Positions 1 through 10,661 of a DNA stretch of 64,000 nt are shown piece by piece. Positions within the stretch are counted from its first letter, which is position 1. Each line of letters opens with the position of its first letter. The stretch lies in contig CP034975.1 of the NCBI GenBank assembly GCA_004026145.2, positions 2,096,398-2,160,397 of the forward strand, in the 5' to 3' direction. The stretch is from Takifugu bimaculatus. Lineage: Eukaryota; Chordata; Actinopteri; Tetraodontiformes; Tetraodontidae. Under the pieces are notes generated by a model. The model was not told where the DNA came from. It saw nothing but the letters and a program-made list of their open reading frames with translations, and ran no database searches. The translations under genes were made by a program, and so were the position numbers.

Positions 1-337
1 AGTAGACAGGCTGAAGGACTTTTGGTTAGTGAAGGTCACAACCAGGCAGTAAACGTAGACTATAGTCAATACTGTTCCTGTGCAAATCAATAGTGCTGCC
101 CTGAACACACGTGGAGTTCTTATATCGTCGACAAACATTCAGGCAATAAAAAAAAAAAAAAGCACAGTGCTGCAAAGATATATAAAAAAAAATACACTAG
201 CGCCCCGTCATCAGATTAGCTCTCGTCATCAGAGCTCTGAAAGGCCAGAATAAAGGAACCGATGCGTACACACAACTGGGCTAAAATTAGCCCTACTGCA
301 GCTGCATGGCTAGACGTGTAGGGATGGGCTCACCACA

Positions 338-377
338 GACACACACACTCACCCACCCACACACACACACGCACACA
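338..377. repeat. CA-rich microsatellite
   Basis: An interrupted (AC)n run with CCCA variants and one GC interruption. Simple sequence repeat in noncoding DNA. Confidence 0.85.
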
Positions 378-816
378 AAACAGGACATACAAGAGCAGCT
401 GCAAAGGTGAATGCCAATGAATCACAGTTTCCTTCCTCACAGGTGCTTCTAGTGAAAAACGTTTGACGGGATATAAAAATACACACACAGACACCGAAAG
501 AACTAAATCCCCAGCCTTTACCCTGACCTTAACCTTTACCCAACTCTAACCTTAAAACCCAGTTGTGGCCTTTAAGCAGCCATTTGCCGGTGCGAGAACC
601 AGCACAACTGTTCAAAAGTGGAAGAGGTTTTGTTGTGCATCTCTAGCTTCTGGGGCATCCGTTACGGTTTTGACCATCTCTGACGAGCTCTGTGCAACAT
701 GCAAATAGGTCCTGCAATTATTCTCCAACACATTCCTGAACCACTGCAGACATCTCGGAGCTCTTTGCATGTCATGACAGGGCTGCTCAGCAGGGTGCAG
801 CCACGCTAAAGGCATA

Positions 817-818
<2 letters not shown>

Positions 819-850
<32 letters not shown>
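819..850. repeat. (TG)n microsatellite
   Basis: An uninterrupted TG dinucleotide run of about 15 units, followed by a G-rich sequence. Confidence 0.9.
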
Positions 851-3800
851 GTGGGGCCAGTGCAGGCAGATAATCATCAAGTTTGCACTGGTTTTAGGCA
901 GAGGCCAGTGGTTGTATAATATGAGAGCGCAGCCAGATTGTAGTTTGTAGATGAGGGCTCAAAGAATGTGGATGAGCTCGCCTCTACTTCATGATCTGGG
1001 AATGAGAATCGGCAATCTGTTGTCTTACTTTCTAGGATGCCGAAACAATTACTTCCACTGTTCACTGAAACAAATGGAAATAAATGGAATGCAGCAGCCA
1101 TCTGGACTTGAATGAAGCCCTCTGACGAAACGCTCTGTCAGGCAGGACCTGACCACAACAAAAGTGCAGCGCTTATGCAGCACTCGGTCTGAAACAGATG
1201 TAAGAGAAAATACAATTGCGTCATTTTTAGTTTTTGATATTTACCATTTCCAAAATGAAAATGCTCTTCTTATTTATCAGACGAATGGTAAATCAACAAT
1301 CACTAAGCTTCCCTAGTGAAGAGGCTATTATTTATTCATTCATGATTTATAATGTGCAGAGATTTCTTCCACGCGACTGTGGAAGCCTGGTCAGTGATGC
1401 AGGACCCTGAGTGCTGACGCAGTGTGGACGGTGTGTTCCACGGAGCTGCTGAGGCGCTGAGATTTAGTCAAGAGGAACAGGAAAAAATGCTGCACCGCCA
1501 TATAGGCTGCTCAGCAGTCTTAACAATGGGCCACCTTGAGGTTCCCTGACAAGCTAAAAGCTCTGCACAGCCCACACAGGATGACATGCAAAGGAATCAG
1601 CAACAGAACGGAGGGGAGAGGGGTGCCGTATCATATCTGGGGAGGAGTGAGAAAGCCAAGCCTGGAGCTTCCCAAAGATAGAGAATTAAGAATTATTAAC
1701 ACAAAAAGGGGATTTTAATGTGTCATTTGTCCCCAGTTACACCATTACTGTAGAAACGAGCAATATTTACACTATAATTCAGTATACATTTTATTTTTGT
1801 CACCTAAATAGGGTAGAAGTGCTCTCTGTCATCATATATATTGAATTCTGACTTTGTAGCAGTCGTTTCTTCAGTCACTTAATGATTTTGAAGAGGCAGA
1901 TTGCATCTTACCAGTGGAAACAAAACTCAGCTCAACTTTGCAGGCTGATTATCAGCACAAATACAGTAAAGCCAGACAGCTTTGAACTAGGAGGCAACAA
2001 GCTTGACGCCCATTCATACGCCACAAAAGAAGAAAGATTAAAGCCTTCAACACTTCCACGGGAAGGAGACGGGATGTCGTTGGGAAAAATACTGCTAATC
2101 TGACACACACGCCTGCACACACAAATATGGAGAATGTGCTTAGTACATTTTTAGCCATATGTCTAAACCTGGTTTAAGATCAAACCTTGCATATAAGGTA
2201 TATTACAGTCATGCCAATAGCTCTTTATGTGATGTGGAGAAGCATGTATTTGTTAGATTTCAACACACTGCACACTGGCTAAAAGCAATTATTTGTGAGT
2301 ACATCAATAACAGGAGAAATGAACTGATCATATGTGGCTTCTAAAATTATTTACGATGTCATATACTATGTCTATCATGTCACATATTCAAATCTCATTC
2401 AGATTTGAGCACCAGGATCCTGTTTGAGTGTGAAATTCTGAACGGTGCTTCACTAATGATAAACCGGCTGACAAATAGAATTAAAGGAGATAAAAAAAAC
2501 ATTCTAAAAACATTGCCATGTCAGACAAAAAGTTGCAATGAAACACCATTTGTTCTCTGGCACGCTGCTATGTTTGTGAACGCTACACAGCTCTCCATTT
2601 CCTTCAGAGCCCCCGTAGGAACAGCGTGGGGTTGTGTTTGGCTGACTGACAGGCTCTCGCCACAGCCAACACACACAGCCCGCTGACAGCCATCACACCT
2701 GGCAGCACAGTGAGTCAACAGAACCACGAGCCTCTCTGCATGACACACACATAACCAGCTGATTCTCAAGACTGCCTGGAAAGTCTGTCTTACTGACGCT
2801 GGATCTCCAACCTGGAAACGTAGGAAGGGCGAGGGACCGTGTGCGTGTAATCCGCTAGCATTGTGGAAGCAAGTACAGCGGAAAATTAACCCCACAGCTA
2901 ATCCATGGCTGGCTAATTACAGTTTTGATGCTCCAGGCATGTACATCACTATAGGTGGGAGGTAGCAGACTCTGAGGCTCAATACATTTATATTTAATTT
3001 TGGATTAAATCTCTCTGAGAAAACTGCAAAGGCCTCAAAGTCCAGTGCATCCTCCGACTCCACATTATGATCAGCCTAACAATCAGCTGGACGAGCTGGC
3101 GTTTGTCACGGTCACCGAATAGTAGAAGAAATCCACCTTTCAGGACAGAGACGTGCAGATTAAGTGGGTAAATGGCATTCCTGTTTAAAATAGGCTACAG
3201 CTTTGATGATAGACTGGTCCCAAACCACAGGCTGGCAGATGTAGAGCAAAGAAGGACGCTGTGATATTTGATTTACGAGCAGCAGAGGGCATGGAATTAT
3301 CTGCACTTTTCTGTCGCCATGTGACTGGGATGGTTGTGTTTTAAAAGCTAAAACTTCTGCTGTAGGCAGCACTCATTTCATTACAGAATAGATATGAAAC
3401 AAGCGAACTAGGAGGCAACTTGGCAGCAGTTACCTGCTTGGCAGAGCGGCTCAAGTTATTGATGCTGTAAGAAGTGTTGGTTCGGACAATTAAGAGAACC
3501 ATTTGTTCAGATCAGTTCGCTGAAAACCGTAAGATGAGGTAATAGAAAATATATTTAGAAAGGTGCAAAGTTAGACCACCATTATAAGGTTCTTACTCAA
3601 CTCAACTAAATCCCTTCCTACATCTCTCTCCCTTCCTATTTGGTTTAAGATTAAACCGCTTCTCTTTCACTACAGAAAAAAACTTCAAAACACTGATTTG
3701 CTGAAGTCACTGTTAATGTTTACCCGGAAGAAAAGCTTAAATTTGTACACCGACGCGCAGATAAGTCAAACATATGACGCCTGTTGCGGGTCATTTTCTA

Positions 3801-4479
3801 TATATGATAAATAAATGTATACTGTCTCGCATCTGGGGTGAATGTATGCAAGAAATTAGCCACACTTACACCGAGGACACCTGATATATGGCACACCCTT
3901 GGAAGGTGAATCATTTGCAACATAATGTAAAGATAAACAGAGTTATGCATGTCTGTGTTTACACGCATCATCTCCAGCCTGGCACGGGCACAAACATGCA
4001 CGCACGCCGACTAGTCACGAAGCCCAGGTAAGTGATGTTCACCAGGTGTGGGAGAGTTAAATACCTGCACATGGCAGTGGATTAGAGCAACCTGTCAACA
4101 TACACTAACCAATAAATGAAGCGACGAAATGCTCGAACATCAATCACCAACGGAAAATACACACTTCCGCTGAAGACTTTCAAAATACGACCACCCCAGG
4201 AAAAATAAACCAAAGCGTAGCGTTTTGCTTTTAAACTTTATGTGCCGGGGATAGAATTGGTATTACGACATACAGCAAAGCGATGTTTAGTTGAAGTCAA
4301 GCGACAAACCCAGCTAATTTAAGGGGTATTAGTTGAGGGGCGATGTGTAAAGGGAATGTTGCTACGTAGCGAACCGCTAGCTAGCTAAGATGTTTTACAA
4401 GGTTGCCACGACAGCTTCAACCTGTTCGTTAGCTACTGTAGCTTGACGAGTCAACATTAACCTGCTACTAATAATCAGT

Positions 4480-5000
4480 AGTTGGTGGAAATCCTCGTCT
4501 GCCAATTTTTCCAGTCGTGACCAGGCCCGAGCTGCTGAAGGCTGCTGGTCTGACTCCGACGCCGGAGCATCTGCTCCACGGCCCCTGGAGTCAGCTTTGG
4601 TCGGTAAACGCTCCTCGCTGAGGGTTCACATTCAAAAGCAGCGTGACACCGTATGTTCCTCGTCATCAGCGACGCATCTACCTTGACAATCAATCTGGCA
4701 GACAAAGAAACACTCACCCCGCATAAACGTGGTTATGGCGATGTCAGGCGGTAGCTTGCGTCGGGAAAGTGTGGGTGGTGCGTGCGACCACGAAGATCAC
4801 CCAGGTCGAGTGTCTTTCCTCCGAGTGCAGCCTCTCTGAACGAGAGAACACCTCCGTGTGGTGTCTCCACACTGCAATGGTGCTGAACCGACGATAGAGG
4901 GACGTGATTGGCCGGGCTGTGCGGAACTCGGAGCGCTTCGCTCAGCAGAAAGGCGAGCAGCAGGGAGGGCAGTAGCGATGCATTCAGGACCACCGGAAAA
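4480..5000 (-). promoter_or_regulatory. CpG-rich patch, possible first exon or promoter of a minus-strand gene
   Basis: CpG dinucleotides are clearly denser here than in the flanking AT-rich DNA. On the minus strand a donor-like GGG|GTGAGTG lies at about 4715-4722, so the sequence between roughly 4720 and 5000 could be a short 5' exon. I could not recognise a protein in any frame. It could equally be a bidirectional promoter or an unmethylated island with no gene attached. Known: vertebrate CpG-rich patches often mark promoters. Inferred: orientation and role. Confidence 0.3.
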
Positions 5001-5059
5001 TTTAGTTCAGTGGCTCCTGAACATACCACGTACGCCACATCATCAGGAAGCGTCAGTGG

Positions 5060-5620
5060 AATAATATGAGCATGTATTTATAATTGCTGACACTTTTAAT
5101 CACACATTTATGTATTTAATGGCAATTTTAAATGAGTAATTCACTGAATTATTTACGTATGTATTCAATTACTTTTGTCACTTCATGTAGACTTTACGCA
5201 GACTTAAAACATTTTGAAGATATGGATAATAGCCAACATTATCGATAGCCAATAGTTGTACTCTCAATGATTACTCACGCTAGTGTGAGGAAATGCCCGT
5301 AAATTTCACAGTAAATCCCCTGGTTGTCTTTTGACTACGTGTTCAAAACTAGTCATCAATTCAAATAATTAAAAACATTTTTTTTAGAACATCAAAAATA
5401 TCTGAGTTCCTGCCCTCTGCTTTTATGTTGATGAAAGAAAATATACGTAACTTAATCCAAAGTCCACTCTATGGTTAATTAACCATATACTATGTATTAA
5501 AATACTGGCGTCAAGATTAAGATCAAGGTGACAATTAAGTCAACTGGAATAACATATGGATAATTAATAATTACTCGTTTGTCAACCAACGTTGACTTAC
5601 TAAACGCTTCCCCCTCTCAA
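5060..5620. other. AT-rich intergenic DNA
   Basis: Low-complexity AT-rich sequence with no coding signal on either strand. It separates the CpG-rich patch from the minisatellite upstream of cflar. Confidence 0.6.
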
Positions 5621-5626
5621 AAACAA

Positions 5627-5722
5627 ATTAAACAATCAGCTAGAAATAACAACATTAAACAATCAGCTAGAAATAACAACATTAAACAACCAGCTAGAAA
5701 TAACAACATTCAGCTAGAAATA
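5627..5722. repeat. 27-bp minisatellite upstream of cflar
   Basis: Three consecutive 27-bp units start with ATTAAACAAYCAGCTAGAAA at 5627, 5654 and 5681. The first two are identical and the third differs by one base (CCAG for TCAG). A fourth, shortened unit begins at 5708 and has lost the AAACAAY part. The near-perfect identity suggests recent or ongoing unit duplication. The array ends about 280 bp before the cflar start codon. Confidence 0.95.
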
Positions 5723-5813
5723 AAATTAAATGCAAAATGTTGTGCATTCAAATAAAACTACTTTATACTTTGGGATGGATGTCATATTTGGCATAGCTTG
5801 CTTAAGGTTTTTC

Positions 5814-5823
5814 TTTCGGTTTC
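5814..5823 (+). promoter_or_regulatory. ISRE-like element upstream of cflar
   Basis: The sequence TTTCGGTTTC, followed by TC, fits the TTTCNNTTTC core bound by interferon regulatory factors (GAAANNGAAA on the other strand). It lies about 190 bp before the start codon. Such short motifs also occur by chance, so this is a candidate only. Confidence 0.3.
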
Positions 5824-5918
5824 TCTCGATCTAACTACGCTTCCTCTTTAGAGCGCGCCATTACGCACTGGAAACTTTAAGCGAAAAATGACCTAATATC
5901 CAAATTTGGAGGGGTTCA

Positions 5919-5927
5919 GGGGATTCC
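5919..5927 (+). promoter_or_regulatory. NF-kB-like site near the cflar start
   Basis: GGGGATTCC resembles kappa-B half-sites (GGGRN...YYCC), though it is one base short of the 10-bp consensus. It sits 78 bp before the cflar ATG. c-FLIP is an established NF-kB target in mammals, which gives the motif some plausibility. No binding evidence can be read from sequence. Confidence 0.3.
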
Positions 5928-6004
5928 AATCGTCGCGGATCCTCTTTTTGTTGCGTCGCTGAGCTGCCAGACGAACCAACTCCGGATCAGTCGCTTACAC
6001 GGAC

Positions 6005-8571
6005 ATGGATCAGCTACAGACGATCAACCAGGTCGTTGAGGAACTCAACAGCAGCGAGCGAACAAAACTCCTGTATCTGTGTGGCAGTTTTGAGACGGAA
6101 CACAGCACGGAATCCTTGAAGGAACTCCTGGGACATAAAGTGCTGCACGATGACACCGGTCAGCTGTTACTGGGGGAATTGATGGTGCGACTGAGACGCT
6201 TCGACATTTTGAGGAAGGTGTGTAAAACTACCAGAGATGAGGTGGAGAGGACTTTGTCGAGCAGGCATTTTGTGCCGAAATTCCGGTAAGACCTGTTGTA
6301 AAACCCTTATCATTTTCTTTTACAGCGGAGTCATTTAATCTCTTCGTTTTATTGTTTCACTTCAGGGTGTTGATGGCTAACATAAGCGAGGATTTGGCCA
6401 GTGACGACCTGAACAGTCTGAAGTTTTTGTTAAGTCAAGTCTTACCGCGTGAAAAGCTCGAAAAGTCCAAGGTGAGTCAATACAGGAATGTGGATGAGTC
6501 GCTGTTTCATCGCAAACCTCACAGTCAACTCATGACAGAGTTTCCTGGACGTGGTCATTGAGCTGGAGAAGCTGGACAAGGTTTCGTCCCACAGCGTTGA
6601 CCTTGTGGAGGAGTGTTTAGTGGGCATCGGCAGACTCGATCTGACCAGAAAAGTATCTGCCTACAAGAAATCAGGTAGGAACAAAGCTTTCCAGTCAGCT
6701 ACGTAGAATTACTTTTTGAAACCACAGACCAACTCATGCATGAACTATTGACGTAGATGAAAGGTTTTAAAGGAACAGAAAATGACCCAGAAAGTCACCC
6801 ATTCACATGATGTTGGACGAGATCAAAGAAAAGAAAGTGAAACATGATTTGGAAAACCCCTTTTTAATCAGCAGTCGCCATCATTTTAAAAATAATTTGA
6901 TTTAAATGCAGTTACTAAATAAGGAACAGTAATTTCCTTGACATCTGAGAACAAGCAGTGTATATAAAAAAGCTGAACTAACAACATATACCGGTACTTT
7001 TTTTTTGCATGCACGTGGGCTTGTAGTGCTGTGATTATCAAAAATGCACCGGAGTCTGGCTCTTTCTGTGATTTTGCATGCTCTCCACACACCTGCAATC
7101 CACTCAGACACACGTAGAATCATCGAGAATTGATGGATTCCATGTGTAATGTGTCCTTCTTCACCCCATCAGCTGCAACATTGGAGCAAAACTCTCAGCA
7201 GCAAAGATCAAGAACTCCTGTAAGCATGCACATGTTTGCATTTAGAAAACTCATTGAACATGTTTGTATTTAGTAAACTCATTGAACATGTTTGTATTTC
7301 GTAAACTCATTTACTATTTCATAAAACTAATGCTGTTTTTTTTATTTTATGAAATCTACAGAGTCCATTCTTTGGCGCCAGCAGCCAACACCAGGCGATA
7401 GGACAAGAGCAGCCCCTCTGCAGGGCCAAGAACGGCAACTTCAAATGTATATTTGGCAGCAATATATAAATCCAAGTATTATATCCTATTTTACAAGTCC
7501 TTTGGGCCACTTCTTACACCATTTTGCTCTTATCAGTTGCAGAAAACATACCAATCTCTTCATCCAGAGATCAGAGCTTTCAGGTGAGATTTATACTGGT
7601 TGCCAGTGTTTTATATGTCTGGGCTGGGTGTAATTAGAGCCTTACAGAACCTGTTGTGTTTTCCCATCCCTCTGCCAGAATCAGCTGGAGTCCTACAGGT
7701 TCACCAGTAACCCCAGAGGAGGGTGTCTCATCATAGACTGCGTGGGTAACGATGGAGGTGAGAAACTTTGTGCTATCAGACTTGGGGGAACAAATATTCT
7801 GTCCCTTTACTGTAATAAATATACAAATACCTTCCTTCCTCATTCAGATTTGTTGGAACAGACTTTTAAGGCTCTTCAATTCCGCGTAGTCGTCCACAAG
7901 TGGCTGGGGGGGGACCAAATTCTCCCAGCTATCAAAGAGACAATCAGACAGAGACAGTACACGGAGGGTGACGCCTTCGTCTGTTGCATCATCAGTCGTG
8001 GTACCTCTAATCACCTCCTGGGCACTGATTCATGCATCACGGGCCTGCCTGTGGACAGTGTCAGTCAACAGTTTACTGCTAAGGGATGCCCAGCACTGGC
8101 TGGCAAACCCAAACTCCTCTTCATTCAGAGGTACAACGTTGCAGAATGTCAACCACACAACTGGAGAGAGCACCAGGACGAGGATCTGGAGACAGATGGG
8201 TTTAATGGACACACCACAGTTGATTCTATCCCTGAGAATGCAGATGTTTTCTGGAGTCACTGCTGGACGGATGAACATCAGCTAGAGGAAGGACCCCATT
8301 TTTCTGCTTATCTGAAGGCTCTAACTGATGCCCTGCTCAAAGGTCAAAGAAGGTATGGTACCAGCATGTTTACCTAGAAATTCAATCTTAGGAGTTTCCA
8401 ACAACTGAGGAAGCCAAAAACTAAAATGTGAACTGTTTTTGCAGGAATAAACACATCACTGATCTCCATACAGAAGTGAATGGCGTCATCTATGAACACA
8501 ACAGTAGGAATCCTGGAGCAACGTACCACATTGATCTGAAACACACTCTCCGGAAAAATCTTTACTTGTGA
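6005..8571 (+). CDS. cflar: CASP8 and FADD-like apoptosis regulator (c-FLIP)
   Basis: Catalytically dead caspase-8 homologue that joins FADD and caspase-8 at death receptors and tunes apoptosis, necroptosis and NF-kB signalling in the cytoplasm. Exons: 6005-6285, 6366-6471, 6539-6674, 7173-7219, 7362-7446, 7537-7583, 7679-7757, 7848-8352, 8445-8571. All junctions are GT-AG, the phases agree, and they give 470 aa (human long form is 480). DED1 is about residues 1-78 (RFDILRKV); DED2 is about 95-175 (RLDLTRKV, an RxDL motif). The caspase-like domain starts near residue 235 (NQLESYRFTSNPRGGCLIID). The catalytic His of the caspase SHG motif is Arg311 (SRG). The catalytic Cys of QACxG is Tyr356 (FIQRYNV). 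Both changes match c-FLIP rather than caspase-8 or -10. LETD-G at 374-378 matches the caspase-8 processing site (LEVD-G in human). The donor of exon 5 and acceptor of exon 6, in the poorly conserved linker, are the least certain. Confidence 0.93.
7231..7314. repeat. 28-bp minisatellite in cflar intron 4
   Basis: Three tandem 28-bp units (CATGTTTGYATTTMGWAAAC then TCATTKAM) start at 7231, 7259 and 7287. Units differ by a few substitutions. The array fills much of the small intron between exons 4 and 5. Confidence 0.9.
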
Positions 8572-8925
8572 AGGAAAAATAATGAGCAATGCTGTCGACA
8601 ACATTTCATTAGTCTTTAATATAGTTTATAGTTTAATATAGCATATTTATTGATGCAGAAGAATGTGATTATATGTACATAGGGACACCTACTGCATGCA
8701 TTTATCATAATGGAACACTAGTACATATTTTGTATATTTTTAATAATGGAGGAAATACAGTGCAGTTAACTTTTGTTATCTCCTTTGACATATATTTATA
8801 TTGTTATTCTTTGTCTTTGTTTTTTATTTCCAAAATCATTCTGCACCCTGTAATCTAAAATCAAACATTTTTAAGCATATTCTTTAAAAATCATTTAATT
8901 AAAATATAATGAAAGGGTGAATAAA
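8572..8925 (+). other. cflar 3' UTR with candidate poly(A) signal
   Basis: AT-rich sequence follows the TGA stop. The AATAAA at 8920-8925, followed by a run of A and a T-rich stretch, is the best candidate polyadenylation signal. The exact cleavage site cannot be seen. Confidence 0.5.
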
Positions 8926-9117
8926 AAATAGTAAGCTTTTATATTAAAATTGTATAAATGTTGCTCTTGAGAGTCGACGTGGCTTGCAGACATGTTCAAA
9001 ATGCAAAACTGCACAAGCGTTATCTGCTAACTTAGTGCTAGCCTAGTGCCAACTGTAAACATGTGTGTTTCCAACATGTAGAGTCTACATTGTAGACTAA
9101 TGAGTGATACTTTTGGT

Positions 9118-9135
9118 ATATTATTCCCCAGACTG
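9118..9135 (+). repeat. Left copy of 18-bp direct repeat
   Basis: Identical to 10046-10063. It immediately precedes the CAGTGACGT end of the putative element. Confidence 0.9.
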
Positions 9136-10045
9136 CAGTGACGTCAAAATAAAAGAAAAAAGAACGTGTACATGAGTAAATATTAATATTTTCCTCTGAT
9201 ATGTGTTAAAATGCATTTGGAGTATGACACATTTCTGCCATTTTATTGAGTAAAAATTGCCGAATTTGAGTTTTTCAAATCCAGGGCAGAAACCCCGGGT
9301 GAGGCAGGGGCGAATGGTGCCTCACGTCTGACTGCATGATCCAATGCAAACTGGGTTTCATGACGTGTGCCAGTTTGTGTTCCTCAGCATATCGCTAATA
9401 TAAACTTTACAGAAATAGTCGTTATACACCATGACTTCCATGTAATGTCTTTTATGCATGTGTGAGAGAACTATTCCTGCTGATCGCACAATAAAGTGCA
9501 GAGAAGTCAGCAGGTGAGGCAGACAGTACTCTGCCTCAACGCAAGGGGGCGTACGCAAGCTGGCAGGTGCTTTCTGGCTTCAACAGATTCAATACTGTCC
9601 CTAAAGAATGATTCTTTTTTTTTATGATCATTTTAATAGACACACTTTAGTAAAAATGTATTGAAGCACCAGAATTTAAAGTTTGAAACATAACATAAGA
9701 AATGTTCACTGTTGGTCAAAATTAAATTTGTGCTGCACACATCTCTGCACTTTAATTTGTTTACAGTATATATGAATTTCCTAAAACACAAGATGGGTGC
9801 TCTATCCATAGCTATAAAAGAAAGTTCTTTATAGGACAAATATGTTCCTGTGTATATGTTTGTGTTGGTTTGTGAGTGTAATTGAAAGAGGAATGCTGAT
9901 GGGATATGAAGCATTATCAGGAGTTGTGTGCTGTTGGAAAAATGGTGAAATAAGATGCTTTTTTCAGTTCTTACAATCGTAAACGTGACTCTTGAGGAGT
10001 CAGTGCCTCACCAGCCATGACCCTCGCCGCACGTCACTGGTTGGG
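9136..10045. mobile_element. Probable nonautonomous mobile element between cflar and dip2a
   Basis: An exact 18-bp direct repeat, ATATTATTCCCCAGACTG, flanks this segment (9118-9135 and 10046-10063) and looks like a target-site duplication. The left end starts CAGTGACGT and its complement ACGTCACTG occurs near the right end (10031-10039), a short terminal inverted repeat. GTGAGGCA/TGCCTCAC motifs recur at about 9299, 9318, 9515, 9532 and 10004. One pair forms a perfect 8-bp stem (9516-9523 with 9530-9537). The interior is AT-rich with only short unrecognised open frames on the minus strand, so no transposase is visible. An 18-bp duplication is long for cut-and-paste DNA transposons and more like target-primed retroelements, while the inverted ends suggest a DNA element, so the class is open. 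Confidence 0.55.
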
Positions 10046-10063
10046 ATATTATTCCCCAGACTG
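10046..10063 (+). repeat. Right copy of 18-bp direct repeat
   Basis: Identical to 9118-9135. It lies 6 bp beyond the ACGTCACTG end of the putative element. Confidence 0.9.
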
Positions 10064-10069
10064 GAGTTT

Positions 10070-10661
10070 ATGACGGACCCCGTGTCCCACCGAACAGACG
10101 CGCTCGGTGTTATTCGCCACGCGGCGGCACTGTGGCAGTTGTGACGGTAGGGGGCAGCCGTGCGCCACAGCAGCGCTTTACGCGCGAGCGCACACACAAA
10201 CACGAGAAAGGGGCTCGTGGGCGTGCGCGGCCAGGGCTGCTGTTGCTATGATGCAATGGCGACTGCGCCGTGGGAGGCGAGCCTGGAGTTGAATGAGTTC
10301 CCTCCACAGTTGGAGTGAAGCGGCCGACGACAGTCAGCCCAGGACAGCGAGCGCGCCGCCCAGGGACTGTCAGCGAGCACTGCGACGAAGACAGGACCCG
10401 GTCCCTGCACACTCCCTGGAAACGCACGGCCAGGTGTGTCCGCTAGCCCCGCAGCTAGCCTTGTCATGACGCCTGGGAAGCTTTCTCACACATCTGTACG
10501 ACGTTGCAGCAAGACGGGAGAGACAGCGACACCCTGCTCGCCCTCCTTAGCCGAAATCAACTGAGGAGGGATTGTTTTCAATCCCATTTGAACCTGTCTA
10601 CTCGTGTCTTCTTCCTCACCTGCCACTCGGCGGAGCTTTCCGTGGATCTTTCTGGACCACC
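10070..10661 (+). promoter_or_regulatory. CpG-rich promoter and 5' UTR of dip2a
   Basis: This GC-rich, CpG-dense block stands out sharply from the AT-rich DNA on either side and continues into coding exon 1. It contains GCGCGAGCGC and GGGCGTGCGCGG stretches of the kind seen in TATA-less housekeeping promoters. The transcription start cannot be fixed from sequence. The ATG at 10662 is preceded by ACCACC, a good Kozak context. Confidence 0.65.

Larger units (their letters stand above)
1..4400. other. Noncoding stretch, no gene recognised
   Basis: I read both strands and found no exon-like open frame with recognisable protein sequence; the open frames are short and of simple composition. The stretch contains an A-tract near 148-161, CA/TG microsatellites and short AT-rich sequence. 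If the CpG-rich patch at 4.5-5.0 kb is the first exon of a minus-strand gene, this stretch would be its first intron, but nothing here proves that. Confidence 0.5.

Noticed and set aside
4733..5038. 101-residue minus-strand open frame in the CpG-rich patch
   Set aside because: CpG-rich DNA often stays open by chance; the predicted protein is not recognisable and the frame ends in a stop just before the candidate donor.
5627..5722. CRISPR-like array
   Set aside because: The units are directly adjacent with no spacers, and the DNA is vertebrate; it is a minisatellite.
6005..8571. Caspase-8 or caspase-10 for the DED/caspase-like gene
   Set aside because: The His of SHG is Arg, the Cys motif QACxG is replaced by FIQRYNV, and the length and LETD-G site match c-FLIP.
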